A model generated the notes under the pieces. It did no database searches and was not told where the DNA came from. It saw nothing but the letters and a program-made list of their open reading frames with translations. This document shows, piece by piece, positions 19,750 through 31,099 of a stretch of 64,000 bases of DNA (its first letter is position 1; every line of letters begins with the position of its first letter). Origin of the DNA: Plutella xylostella. Lineage: Eukaryota > Arthropoda > Insecta > Lepidoptera > Plutellidae. The stretch covers positions 6,210,001 through 6,274,000 of the forward strand of contig NC_064007.1 of NCBI RefSeq assembly GCF_932276165.1. The letters run 5' to 3'. The position numbers and the translations under genes are program-made.

Positions 19750-20715
19750 TTAGTTTTTAGAGCGAATTTTAGCAATGTCTTTTTCCGTTTTGATCGCAAT
19801 TGAAGGTGAGGTATCAGTCTCCCGAACAAGTATTGTGGCGTGCTTAATCCACACGTATTTATATTTGTGGAGCTTGGCTGCATCGCGGCATAGACGAAAT
19901 AACTGTTTATTTTTCAGAGTTAGGTGTTCATTAAAATATATGGTGTGCATGGGACCAGGTATGTCCAGGACATCGGTTTTCACACCCTTTGCTAAGCGAT
20001 AAGCGCTCAGTATATTATCTCTCAATAAACGTGAGGCTAATTTTACTATAATATTCTTCGGTTGTGTAGTTTGTGAGTTTGCGTGCGGCACACGGTGGAT
20101 TGATAAAACATCTCTTTGTTGTATTGTAAAATTGATGACCGATCCAATTTTTTCTAAATATTTCAGTAAGTTTTCTCCTCGTTTTTCAGGAAGATTAGAT
20201 ATTTCCAGGTTGCAATCACGGGCGTGCTGTTCCATGGATTCTATTTTATGTTCAAGCATAGCCACGGTGTTCGTCACCTGCTCCGGCATTGAGGTGGAAC
20301 CAAGTTTTGATACTTTTGTTTTGAGGTCGTTGTGCTCAGCGGAGTTAAATTCGATTGACGACTGGAGCTCAGTGATAAGTTTAGAAGTATCCTGCTGTTT
20401 ATTCTCCAGAATCCGAACCTTGTCATTAGTAACGACTTGATTGGTACGCAGGGAATTTATTTCACTTTTTATTTCCATTGAGGTAGTGCGTAGGGTGTCC
20501 AAATCCTGTTTGATGACAGAAATACTGTCACAAATAGTTGAGATCTTACTATCCATATCTAAACGCCAACCTCTTATCTCAGAAGAAAGCAACTGGAACG
20601 CGTCCATCATCTCAGATTCAGGCTGCTTGCGTTTGCGCTGACTTACGTTTACGACTCGATCATCGGTTACAGATAGGTCCGGATTAGATTGATATTTACC
20701 GGGCGAGTGGAACAT
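19750..20715 (-). CDS. CR1-like ORF1: coiled-coil protein with FP-like C-terminal domain (321 aa)
   Basis: A basic N-terminus (VNVSQRKRKQPES) leads into a long coiled coil of leucine/isoleucine heptads (about residues 35-170). Next is a compact domain with CNLEISNLPEKRGENLL, VLSIHRVPHA, IIVKLASRLLRDNIL, IYFNEHLTLKNKQLF and KYKYVWIKHATILVRE. That domain resembles the FP protein family domain common in ORF1 of insect CR1-type LINEs. The likely role is RNA binding and particle assembly. The ORF is intact. Confidence 0.72.
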   Translation of the reverse strand: MFHSPGKYQSNPDLSVTDDRVVNVSQRKRKQPESEMMDAFQLLSSEIRGWRLDMDSKISTICDSISVIKQDLDTLRTTSMEIKSEINSLRTNQVVTNDKVRILENKQQDTSKLITELQSSIEFNSAEHNDLKTKVSKLGSTSMPEQVTNTVAMLEHKIESMEQHARDCNLEISNLPEKRGENLLKYLEKIGSVINFTIQQRDVLSIHRVPHANSQTTQPKNIIVKLASRLLRDNILSAYRLAKGVKTDVLDIPGPMHTIYFNEHLTLKNKQLFRLCRDAAKLHKYKYVWIKHATILVRETDTSPSIAIKTEKDIAKIRSKN

Positions 20716-21133
20716 TATTACCGGTTACGCCCTCTGACGTTGATCCGCAGTACTGGTAGATCCAAGCGATAAGGCAAGCGTGTGAGTTAACGTAGGTGTC
20801 AATGCAGATCTATAGATCTTATAAAGCGCTAAGCAGACGAACTAGTTCGAGAGAGTGTAGCTAGATGGCGCTAGTGTCGAGGATGATAAGCGAAATTTGA
20901 TTAGGATATTATGATAAATAATTATGAATATTTTAGCACAGAAGCAATAGCACCACACTTATAACTGCAGATAATTCAATGTTATTATAGTTATTGTATA
21001 GCACTTGGAATATCAGTAGCTTAATCACTTCCTTTACAGTATTTTTTGGCACAGTTATTATTTCACAAGAGAACACTGTTTTGAACAAATATGTTCGTAT
21101 TCTTATTATTTGTCACTGAGGATAGTTGTGTAA
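20716..21133 (-). other. CR1-like element 5' region
   Basis: Between the LINE ORF1 start and the gypsy gag stop. Contains the short palindrome agatctatagatct (about 20807-20820) and AT-rich DNA. No coding signal. The LINE/gypsy boundary is somewhere here but was not located. Confidence 0.4.
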
Positions 21134-22225
21134 TTAATGTCCAAAAGCACTTTTTGAAGCGGATGAATAACTTTTACTATTATTTAAAAAAATGTTTGTA
21201 CGGAGATATAAATTCGCAATGTTTACTAAGCAGCGCCCTCTATGTAGAATGGGTCCATTGGTGACTTGTAAAGTGTTGGAGTCTAATGGTTTAAATTTAC
21301 AGTTATCGTTATCATGACCTATCCTGTTACAACGCTTGCATTTTATAATTGGTTTTGTGCATTTATAATAAGGATGACCTTTAGACCGGCAATTGTAGCA
21401 AACGATTGAATTAGACGGCGAATTATTGTACCGAGGATTAGAGTTCGCACTATTTTGATTGCTAATCTTTGGAATATTACGCTCATGTGATCGAGTTTTG
21501 GCCTGAATAAACTGTTGTGGTTTTTGGGAACAGAGAAACTTAAGTAAATCCTCAGGTTCTTCGCTGTTAAGCGCCTGTGCACCATTTCTAATAGACCTAT
21601 CAGTAATCCCATACACTATGCAGTCCACCGCTCTTTTACCTTTAATATCACATCTACTAAGCAGACACAACTTATCAAAAAAGTATTCACGCAAGCTTTC
21701 TTCATGCCTAGAAGTTCGGCTTAACATTTCTTCCAACAATCGTCCATAATTATCTTCACTGGGAAATGCCTTCCTGAGTTTGACCTGCCACTCTTCCCAG
21801 TTGTAAACTACGGTGGGTAAGGCCTCAAACCATCTTTTTGCAAGCCCGCTGAGTTTTTGTAGTGAAAAATGAATAATTTGCTTTTCATCCCACCCATATA
21901 TGAGTGCACATTCATTCACTTTTTGAAGCCAAATTTCAATGGTTTGAGCCCTATTCCCAGGATCAAACTCGGGAACTACGTTGTTCATGTTGTTGCTGTT
22001 TAGATTAGAAGCCCTACTATTATCTCCCTTCCAGTTTGCTAGTAGCTTCAATACATCCTCCGTGTTCAGTCTAGTCGAAGACTTACGTGTCTTTTTGGGC
22101 GCGACTTCACTACTGGCTGAAGAAGATGATGAAGTACTTCTCCGCCTTCGTTTAGCCTTCTTTGAACGCCTACGTCGTCTCGGAGGGGAACCCGGCGGCG
22201 TGGCGCCCTCATCATTGGACGTCAT
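21134..22225 (-). CDS. Gypsy Gag (363 aa)
   Basis: The start is placed at the ATG at 22225 (MTSNDEGATPPGSPP); an upstream in-frame ATG at 22306 would add 27 Cys/Trp-rich residues unlike a Gag start. A basic, Ser-rich N-terminus (RRRRSKKAKRRRR) precedes a helical retrotransposon-gag core (about residues 80-230; IEIWLQKVNECALIYGWDEK, GLAKRWFEAL) and two zinc knuckles (CYNCRSKGHPYYKC, CKRCNRIGHDNDNC). It packages element RNA. The frame runs on to FGH and stops; the true link to protease is lost behind the inserted LINE. Confidence 0.82.
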   Translation of the reverse strand: MTSNDEGATPPGSPPRRRRRSKKAKRRRRSTSSSSSASSEVAPKKTRKSSTRLNTEDVLKLLANWKGDNSRASNLNSNNMNNVVPEFDPGNRAQTIEIWLQKVNECALIYGWDEKQIIHFSLQKLSGLAKRWFEALPTVVYNWEEWQVKLRKAFPSEDNYGRLLEEMLSRTSRHEESLREYFFDKLCLLSRCDIKGKRAVDCIVYGITDRSIRNGAQALNSEEPEDLLKFLCSQKPQQFIQAKTRSHERNIPKISNQNSANSNPRYNNSPSNSIVCYNCRSKGHPYYKCTKPIIKCKRCNRIGHDNDNCKFKPLDSNTLQVTNGPILHRGRCLVNIANLYLRTNIFLNNSKSYSSASKSAFGH

Positions 22226-22320
22226 CCTTCCGTTTCTCTGAAAAGAACACAATAGTCGACATAACCAATTCCATACGCCAACATCTTTACAATTTAAACA
22301 AAACATTATATTATATCCAG

Positions 22321-22990
22321 TAGGTATGGGCGTTATTTCACGTCACTATTTACAATACGACAACCTAGTGACTTTTGTAAACTAGTGATTATTGTAAATA
22401 TGACAAAACATTTGTAGACTGAATAAAAGAGTAACAGGAAAGATAAGTTGGAAGCGTTAATTTGTGTTTATTACACTAATTTAACTAACAGAATATTATT
22501 TTTCAAAAAATATACCACTGCCCTCATTCAAAAACATACCTAAAACAACTTCCCCTAAACAACTCCCCAAAACATCTTACGATTGCCGAGATTTTTACAG
22601 ATATAAATTTCCACAAAAATATACCTCTGCCCTCATACAAAAACATACCTAAAACAACTCCCCCTAGACAACTCCCCAAAACACCTTACGATTGTCGAGA
22701 TATTTACAGATTTAAATTTCCTAAATACACCCCAACATTTTGTATGTACCTAACTGCATAGTTACAAAACTACTTTGACGAACACGAGTTTACTTGCAAT
22801 AAGTCAATGCAATATTTTCGTGTCATTATAGGTAGTAATACTAGTAATACTTCGGTAAAATGACTTTTATCTAAAATCACCGGTTGAAGAAATAGCTAGT
22901 TACAAAAATAGCTAGTTATTCAACTAGTGACGGCTTAGACGTCACCGGTTACGTTACGTTTCGTGAAAATCACGTAACGACCCACACCTA
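22321..22990. mobile_element. MITE-like element in the gypsy leader, with an internal 109-bp repeat
   Basis: The left end TAGGTATGGGCGTTATTTCA and the reverse of the right end, TAGGTGTGGGTCGTTACGTG, form imperfect terminal inverted repeats. Inside, a ~109-bp unit (about 22509-22617 and 22618-22723; contains caactcccc and gattg/gtcgaga) is duplicated in tandem. No ORF of note. No clear target duplication. The family is not assigned; the TIR start is of the hAT type. Confidence 0.45.
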
Positions 22991-24983
22991 ATATCGTCGT
23001 GGATAATACACCGACATCACCATGTTAAATAATTTTATAAATTCATTATTTAGTGTTATCATTGACAATGATGATGGAGGATGACTACCATCAGAATAAA
23101 CCATTAGAAGCAAGCCATTTTGTAATTTAAAAGTATAAGGTAACTTTTTATAATATGTAAATAAATCAACCAGATATTATTCATCAATCCTGATGTATTA
23201 TTATCACCAGCCAATCAGAGTAAAATATATTATAATGTTGTAAATTAAGCCTCAGTTCCACCAAGCTCTGTTAGATCATAACAAGGGATTAGTTGTTGGC
23301 TTTCGACACAATAGTCAAAAAAATTAATATAGGGATGACGTAATTGATGACATTACAATGCAACAGGGGTATTCATTATTAACAGACTATAGTGATACTA
23401 GGCTTAACCGTAATAAATAATAAATAAAAAAAAGGAATGTGGCGGTTGTCATGCCATTCTCCCAATTATTAAGGCATTATTATCTACTTAATGCATACAC
23501 CGCCCACTAGATAAATCCAGTGAACATACATAGTTCATTCAATAATCCGACAATCGTATGCAATACCTATGCATACATCGTCCCCTAGCTAAATCCAGTA
23601 AACATAAATAGTTTACTCAATAATCCGACAGTCGTATGCAATACATATGCATACACCGTCCCCTAGCTAAATCCAGTAAACATACATAGTTTACTCAATA
23701 ATCCGACAGTCGTATGCAATACATATGCATACACCGTCCCCTAGCTAAATCCAGTAAACATACATAGTTTACTCAATAATCCGACAGTCGTATGCAATAC
23801 ATATGCATACACCGTCCCCTAGCTAACTCCAGTAAACATACATAGTTCACTCACAGTCCGACGTGCAACTGTATGCAATCTCAATGTACTGTCGGGGAAA
23901 TCCATGCTGGCCCGATTTCAAATCAATATCGCTTAGCACGCCGTCGTAACAGCCCTGCCGCCCCATCCATACGTGTGAGTGCGGCAGGTAGCAGGCTGAA
24001 AGCGGTTCTAACCTTTAAGGTAGGCCGCCGGCCAATTCCCCGATAGTACACACTATCCGCTAGCAATAATGCCATGCAACTTCAAAAGTATCTTACCGAA
24101 ATAATCTTATGTTGGCCTGAAGTGTCTTAATTTCATACTTAATATTATTCATACATAGTTATTCATTCTTTTTTTAAAATATCATACAGATCTCTAAATA
24201 CATAATACATATTATGTTATACAAATATGCACATTATAATTTATCGTTTATTTAAAAGCTTTGGAACTGTTGTATTTATAGTATAAGTAATCATAAATAT
24301 AATTTTATTGAGTGATGTGTTCAGTAAAGGCATTGTTATTACTATCGGGGAGTCGCCCCTGTTCCTGACAAAAGTAGGTAAGTACATACTATAAGTGCAA
24401 AACACTTGACTGCTGAAGAGTCGCCTCAGCCAAGTACAAACGCAATGCACATAAATATTAATATAATGTGGGTTGTGTAGTAAACAAAACAGTATCCAGG
24501 AGCACCTGGCTACCGTGAGGTATTTGCATGTGACGCCCAGACCCATACTGCCGGAGAGTAGCCCCGACCGAGTATGCATCATGGGTGCAGATACGAATAT
24601 AAAATATTGGATAGTTTTTAGGTATATGGCGCCAAAGACAGTACTATTAGAGAGTAGCCCCAAACAAGCACTGCATTCGGCACCACAATCCCCACATGCA
24701 TATGTGTGTGTGTACTAGTGTAATAGTGTAATCGATTTGAATACATGTTACATGATAATAATTATGCTTGTGAGGTTATAAATTATAGGGAGTGCCCTGA
24801 TCGAATGCTGGCAGCCAACGAATGCGTGTGGAAGGATAACGGTAAACCAATAATATAAAATAACTGTTCAACAATAAAATTTAAAGAAACTATAAAAATG
24901 CCTTAATAAATTTGTGGGCGCGAAGGAAAAAAAAGAAGAAAACACTTACCTCCTTTTTTTTTCGGTTTATCCAGCTTCTGAAG
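22991..24983 (-). other. Gypsy leader region, non-coding
   Basis: No coding signal on either strand. It holds the 78-bp tandem array at 23487-23870 and, at 23935-24060, a GC-richer patch with inverted motifs (gccctgccgc / gtgcggcagg). The PBS expected next to the 5' LTR (on the minus strand below 24984) could not be matched to a tRNA. Confidence 0.4.
23487..23870. repeat. Tandem array, ~78-bp unit, about five copies
   Basis: Units start near 23490, 23571, 23648, 23726 and 23804 with tgcatacaccg/tcgtcccctagc. Each contains ccagtaaacatacatag and a dyad (cgtatgcaatac/atatgcatac). Units 2-5 are nearly identical, unit 1 more diverged. Confidence 0.8.
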
Positions 24984-25277
24984 TATAAAGAAAAACTCCA
25001 GGATACAGTAATCACGTTTTAACCTTTATTAATTTTTACACTTAATTGGATCACACAGCAAACCGTCATAGATCTTAGCTAGTATCTGTCTTCACCCGCG
25101 ACTCGCACCAGAATGGCTCTCTCCGCCCGGGCGCAGCCGGGTCCTAGGCTACTCCCCACTATACTCCCACTGAATATGGTGGGGCGTGACGTCAGCTAGA
25201 TAGCACATTGCCGGCTTTTCTCACTAGAAGTTTTTCAACTACCCACAATTTTTACCACTACTCACAAAATCATGACA
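24984..25277 (-). repeat. Gypsy 5' LTR (294 bp)
   Basis: Looks identical to 8435-8728. Followed on the right by the target duplication gtac (25278-25281). Confidence 0.92.
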
Positions 25278-25604
25278 GTACATTACATATATCTACGATG
25301 ACGTCTGAAGACTCTGTGTCTTTTTTGCTCGACGTGGTGGGGGCACTGCCGTGCCCCCAGATGCGGACACTTTTTGTGTTGATTGATTTTGACATTGATT
25401 GATTGACACCAGGGCAAAACCTCCAGTAACTGCCAGTTCACCAATAACTGCCATCGTCAACTTTGAATGAAAAAAATAAGCATCTGACACAAGTTAGGCC
25501 ATCTAAATTTCAATTGTAGTATTACTGAGTTTACGCTGAGTCGGTTACGTCAAAAAAAAATATATTTCGGTCCACTAGGTGGCCATCGATCGATACCGGA
25601 AATT

Positions 25605-26043
25605 TTGTCGCGACGCCGAGTCCACGTGGTGTGGTTGTGCGTTGTGAATTGCGTAAGGTAAGAGTTTTTCTTGATCAAATAGGTACTTTTTTATGAAAAT
25701 TTTAGTGTATTAACTAAAAATATGTGTTACTTTGTTGCCTAAAGTGTTTATTAGCATAAGCGTGTTCTTTTTTTGTCGGTTTTTGTCCGGATCTAGTTTT
25801 AAATTGGGTTGCTAGATAATGGAATGAAATATTGCTTATTACCAATAACTTTCACCCCCTGTCAGTTATTGGTAAAATTGAAGACCTTGCTATTTAGATG
25901 AAAAAACAATTTTAAGTTATAGGTTATTAGGTGTAGAATTGTTTGTCAAAATCATATGTAGGGTTGACAGTTACCGGAACTTGGACCTGACGGTTACTGG
26001 TAAATGTGTAAATGGGATAACTTTTTCCAGGATTCATAAGTAT
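25605..26043 (+). pseudogene. Pogo-like transposase: 5' exon, intron and start of second exon
   Basis: A donor-like site gcgtaag/gtaagag at about 25656 and an acceptor ttttttccag just before gattcataag (about 26031) suggest an intron. The second exon reads HKY and continues, after the giant element, as EEAIISKGELR at 43379. The exon model is inferred from splice-like signals and from frame continuity across the 4-bp duplication gtat. Confidence 0.4.
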
Positions 26044-29000
26044 TGTAATATACCCCCCCTGTAGTGACACTTCGGACTCTAACCTACCTATTTGAGACGT
26101 ATTTTTCGCCCTAACTAAACTGAAACGAACTGAAGAGAAGTCTTGTAACGGTATACGTGTTTTGCATTATTCGTTTGGCCAATACGTGATCGTCTAGTCT
26201 AGCGGTTAGGACTCTACATTGCCGAAGTAACTCAAGTTCTTTTAGGAGGTTGAGAGAATCCCTACCCTAGCACTAATCCCTAGAACCCTAGTTCATAATC
26301 CCTAGTTTATCTAATTTTTAGGACAACAGAACAAAGCTCAAGCAATAGTTATTTCTTAAAAAAATATACATAATTGAGAGTGATTTAAAAATATATATTA
26401 TATATATATAAAAAAAAGGGTTTTTAATTTGAATAGAAGGTGCGCCCCGCCTCGCACACCCTATGAAGGACGACCAGATCCGTCCACCAGACCCATCTAC
26501 CTCCTCTAGCCCACTGGCTCTATTCAAACTGTTTTTTTTTTTGTCAGTCAGTCCCTAGGAAAGGATCTATTGATTGGGATCCAGATGATGTTAATAATAT
26601 TTTATTCAGCTTCACAATTCGGCACGGATATCTCCTGAGCCTACTTAAGCATTTATTCGACACGGATATTTCCTGAGTCTACTTATGCATTTATTCGACA
26701 CGGATATTTCCTGAGTCTACTTAATAATGTGTAATAGTTATTCGGCACGGATAGTTCCTGAGCCTACTTCTGTATCCATAATATGTAATAGTTATTCGGC
26801 ACGGATAGTTCCTGAGCCTACTCTTGTATTTTCGACACGGATATTCCCTGAGTCTACTTATACATTTATTCGACACGGATATTTCCTGAGTCTACTTATA
26901 TATCAATAATGTGTAATAGTAATTCGGCACGGATAGTTCCTGAGCCTACTCTTGTATTTTCGACACGGATATTTCCTGAGTCTACTTATACATTTATTCG
27001 ACACGGATATTTCCTGAGTCTACTCATGTATATCGTCACAGTATAATGTTTTCCAATAATGGACATAATTAAAATATAATTATTATCTCCCATTTCAGCT
27101 TGTGTCAAGAGCAATCACTCAAATGTATCTATATATTGTAGATCTCAGAGTTATGTGACAATTAATATTTTATCGATGCTGGCTTGTATCTACCATGGTA
27201 CCTACAAGTTGTTCGAGGTGGTTTCCCTGCCTCTAATTAACTTCATCACAGTCAAGCTCAACATTACTTATTAATAACTAACTGTCATCATCTCCTCCTG
27301 TATATAGTATATTGGTAAGTTTGTAAGAAGAATCCAATTCAGCAACTGCTTTCCTTTACCCAAGCTGATAAGAAGTCATTTCAATTTATTTATCGGTAGT
27401 AAGTAACTCATGTACTATGAAAATATTTCCCTATCTTATTCAAAACTCAGTAAATTTTAATTAGAATAGAATACAGTTGAAACTCTTATTGCCGCCAATC
27501 GCCTCAATGACCCTAATTATAAGTTTTGTTTAATATTATCAACATCTTATCCAAACCCAAATCAATCATTATTTATATTAGCAGAATTAAAGTAGAATAA
27601 TAAGTATAATAAATTAATATTAATCACTGACTATGTAAAAGTTGTCATGGTCACAGTCAACAATATATAGTCAATGATATCCATTTAACCATCAAAAGTA
27701 AAATTGCATGAATATTCACTTTGAAAATATTTATTTTATCTTATCCAAATATTTCAGTTAAATTAAAATAGTGTTAGTGCTCCTATGGCCGCCATCCAAC
27801 ACATTGACCCTACTGGTATAATTACCTAATTGAAGGTATTTATTTTATTTTAATCATACAAGTAGATAACTTTAGTAAAAGTAAAGTTGGTGCTCAACTA
27901 GGCCGCCAACTGACTCATTGACCCTATTATTTATTAATTTTGTTTAATATTCTTAACATCTTTTCCAAAGCAAAATCAATCTTTATTTATATTAATAAAA
28001 GGGTATAATGCAGGTTTTTAAGTATTATAAATTATCATTAACTTGCTGAATATATAATAATTGTCTTAGTCACAGTCAGTCAGGTACAAGTTATGGCCAA
28101 TATAACCATTGAATAAAAGGAATACTTACTAAATTACATGAATTCTATTCTGTTTTCTGATACATAACTAGTAATTGAGGTACTGAAGTAAATACCTATT
28201 GAATTCCAATAAAGCAAACTTTACATACTTAGGTGGGTAAGTAAATACCAAAATCATATCTATCACATCAATGAGTAAGAGGCCTAGATCCACTAACTAT
28301 ACATCAATAACATTCACCACACATGAGATACAAAAGGATAGCATGTTTTCAATTCAATAACCTACTCTCCCACAGTCTAAACCTAACTGCTTAGCATCTA
28401 AGTGGTTTGAAGATGAAATGCATTTTATACAACCCCACATTTTACACAATGTTCCTAGTATCAAGTACCTAGTAAGTAAGTATAAATTAAGAATCTGGGT
28501 TTCTTAGTTCTGAACTAATGTTTTGAAAGTAGATTTATTTTGCAAACAATACAACACTTAAATGTTTGTTGGTTTTGTTGCTGCCTAATTGTTAAGTATG
28601 GTTTTTTCTTTTATGATAAACAATACTTCAAATACCTGAATTTACCAAGTGTAGCTAAACCCATAATAAAACCATAGAGAATCATTAAACTAGTGAATCA
28701 CACAAGTACACACAATAATTATTCAAGTAGAAACATAGTATTTTATGAAAATATGGTCCGGCCAATTTTCATCCCGGTGGAAAAATGTTTAAAATCATTT
28801 CAAATATTAAGAATACAAGTAATAAGTAATGTTTATAATAACCACTCTTAGAGAATCAAAGTAGGTTGAGCTAGCTGTAGATTTTAAATTACTTAAGTAC
28901 TAAATAGGAATGCTGATTCAAATAAGAATATAATTTTGCTAAATAGATTCATAGCTTAATATGAATAACCTGAAGCATATTCTTCATTCTGGTTTCAAGA

Positions 29001-30960
29001 CTGAATAGATAAGTACATGCTTACATGAGAACTAGATGGAGTTGGTAGAAATAAGTTTATATAGTGTATCTCAGGAGATAAGTAAATAAGTACCGACTAC
29101 CTAGGAATATGAATCTTCTTGTAACCTAAACAATTTCAGAATGATCTAATATGTTACCTAATAGATTTACTTAAATTGCAAGCACTTATCACTGAATAGG
29201 ATTCCACATAATTATGTTATATATCTGATGAATCATCCATTATTATTACTTAGGTACTTATTCAGATTGTTGTGCAAGCCTAGTAAGGTTGTAAACCAAA
29301 TATGTTGGAACATAGGTTATGATCCACCACAATGAAACATAGGTACACCTAATGGTCTGTATTATGCTAATTACTGTTCTTTACTGGGTATGCAAAGACT
29401 GCTGGGTGAAACAATTTCAGGTAGATAGATTGCTGTGAGTAAAAGTAACATACTTAAATACTTGACTCATTAGCCATCATCTCAATAGAACATACTATTC
29501 AATATCTGTACTATATTGATATAAGTAACTAAGTTTATTCCTTCCAGGTAAACAAACATAGCTTGATGAAACAAGTGGGGTAATTTTCCCATAGTCGAAT
29601 GTACTTATGCTTCTAAATTGATTGTTTTATGTGATAGAATCTTTAAGGCTGATTGATGAAGTAAAAGGTGGTTTCCTTGGGTCTCTCCTAATAAACCTAG
29701 GTACCCTAGCAGCCTTCAATTTCAAAATGGCCAAGATGCTGAACAATTAATAATGGGGAACAAGTGGATTTTTAGGTTATGGAAATATTCGAATTTTGAA
29801 ACCAGAACAAAATAAATAGATATTTTGATATTATGAATGGAGTGGAATATAGATAATAATATGCTGTGATACCTCGAAATAGTGGTTATTATAAAATCCA
29901 ATCGACACTTAGCTGAGGTTCCTTGTTGCGCCGCCGCCGGCTGGTCGAAGCTGCAATCCACCGTATCCACACACTTATAAAAATACATTCTCTATCCCCT
30001 TTTCCCTTTAAATAAAACTCTAAAATGCAAAGGCTTGATGTTATCACACGAAATCCCGCGGGAAGACCAAGGGCCAGTTTTCTTCCCGAAATCTATTTAT
30101 AGCCTCCCCTGACCATCGACTCCCTTTTTCCTTTTTTTTTCTTTCTTTTCCGGTTCATCCATCGAACTTTATCGATTCAACTCCATCCCCAAGATCCTAG
30201 ACTACAGGTGGCGCCACTGAGCTAGACAATAACACAACTATTAAATATTTTTAAGGTAATAAACCGATGGACTATTGTTCTATAATTATTGATAATTAAT
30301 ATTATTATTATTTAACTAGTATTTACTAATTTCAAGTCCTGATTCGATTAATTAGAACTAAAAGATCCTCAGTTGAGCGTCAAGGAGGCGTAGTACGTAA
30401 AGTGTCGCGTAAATTAGTGTTGTGCAAATCTGATCCTCATAATAATAACTTATCACTATGGCGTCATTCATTTCAATAATCAAACAATAATTAACAGAGC
30501 CGTATAAACGGTTGAAACATAATATAACCGAATCTAGTATGATATCTCTTTAAACTCTAAGCATCAACAATAAGACTTGTACTTATTCTAGGTATCTGTC
30601 GATTCGAACGACACAACACCCCCCGAACATTACCATATAAGGAAATGCGTCATCGAGTCTAACCCAATAGATGGCACTAGTGTGGCATTTCTACATCTCG
30701 GTATGGTTGTGTTTTCCAACCAGCGTATAGTCTTATTTTGCTTATAATAAAAATTTCGCCCATCTATACATAAATATTGTAATAATGTATAAGTCTGCTA
30801 CGGACGGACTATGTTCCGTTACAACCACCCCCTAAATTTTTAGGAAATGCAATTGGATAAAAATTTACCTATCTAAGACTTATACATTATACATGAATAA
30901 CGGTACATGAAAATAACAAACTAATATCAGAACCTTACAATACAAATAAGTTTCGTTACA
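26044..30960 (-). repeat. Giant element, left terminal repeat (4,917 bp; 3' LTR if minus)
   Basis: Plus-strand start TGTAATATACCCCCCCTG, end GTTTCGTTACA. It holds a ten-copy tandem array (26618-27026), long AT-rich stretches, a GC-richer patch near 29930-30070 and a short TATA-like block (ctatttatag, near 30090). A 47-bp sequence starting accaccccctaaattttt lies at 30829-30875 and again immediately outside the repeat at 30961. The small ORFs (69, 60 and 88 codons) have no recognisable domain. Confidence 0.8.
26618..27026. repeat. Ten-copy tandem array in left giant LTR (~41-bp spacing)
   Basis: Ten copies of ttcgRcacggataKttcctg followed by agYctactt. Two subtypes alternate: ttcggcacggatagttcctg with agcc, and ttcgacacggatatttcctg with agtc. 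The spacers carry catttatt or taataatgtgtaatag. Such an array may bind a host or element factor; that is inference. Confidence 0.85.
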
Positions 30961-31099
30961 ACCACCCCCTAAATTTTTAGGAAATGCAATTGGATAAAAA
31001 TTTACCTACTTAACTTGATAGACAATGATAACTCTATATCTTAGTGAAGGTGATAAACCCCAATACTCTCATATTAAATTTACTTAATTCATAGTATTG

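Larger units (their letters stand above)
16205..21130 (-). mobile_element. CR1/Jockey-like LINE between gypsy gag and protease
   Basis: On the minus strand: ORF1 (20715-19750), then ORF2 (19424-16537) and an A-rich 3' end of TAAAATAAAAATAAAA type at about 16205-16232. The 5' end is not defined; gag resumes by 21134. ORF2 carries one frameshift near 19050-19080. No clear target duplication was found. The order ORF1 with an FP-like domain then EN-RT fits CR1-group elements; the clade was not tested. Confidence 0.75.
8435..25277 (-). mobile_element. Ty3/gypsy LTR retrotransposon with nested insertions
   Basis: Two 294-bp LTRs (8435-8728 and 24984-25277) look identical and are flanked by the duplication gtac (8431-8434, 25278-25281). 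On the minus strand the LTR starts TGTCATGA and ends TTTATA, so the usual CA end is absent. Gag (21134-22225), protease, RT-RNase H and integrase (16140-12706) follow in gypsy order, with no envelope gene. Two LINEs are inserted: one in the 3' region and one between gag and protease. The protease has a stop and pol has frameshifts. The net gypsy length without the LINEs is roughly 8.5 kb. The identical LTRs contrast with the damaged inside. Confidence 0.9.

Noticed and set aside
26727..26909. 60-codon ORF with a repeated CNSYSARIVPEPT-type peptide
   Set aside because: A frame running through the DNA tandem array; the peptide repeat is a by-product of the DNA repeat.
26618..27026. CRISPR-like regular repeat array
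   Set aside because: Eukaryotic context, spacers of a few repeated types rather than unique, no cas genes; it is an LTR tandem array.
29722..29988. 88-codon minus-strand ORF, repeated at 42137-42403
   Set aside because: It repeats only because the whole 4.9-kb terminal repeat is duplicated. No domain, and it is Ile/Tyr/Phe/Ser-rich as expected of AT-rich non-coding DNA.
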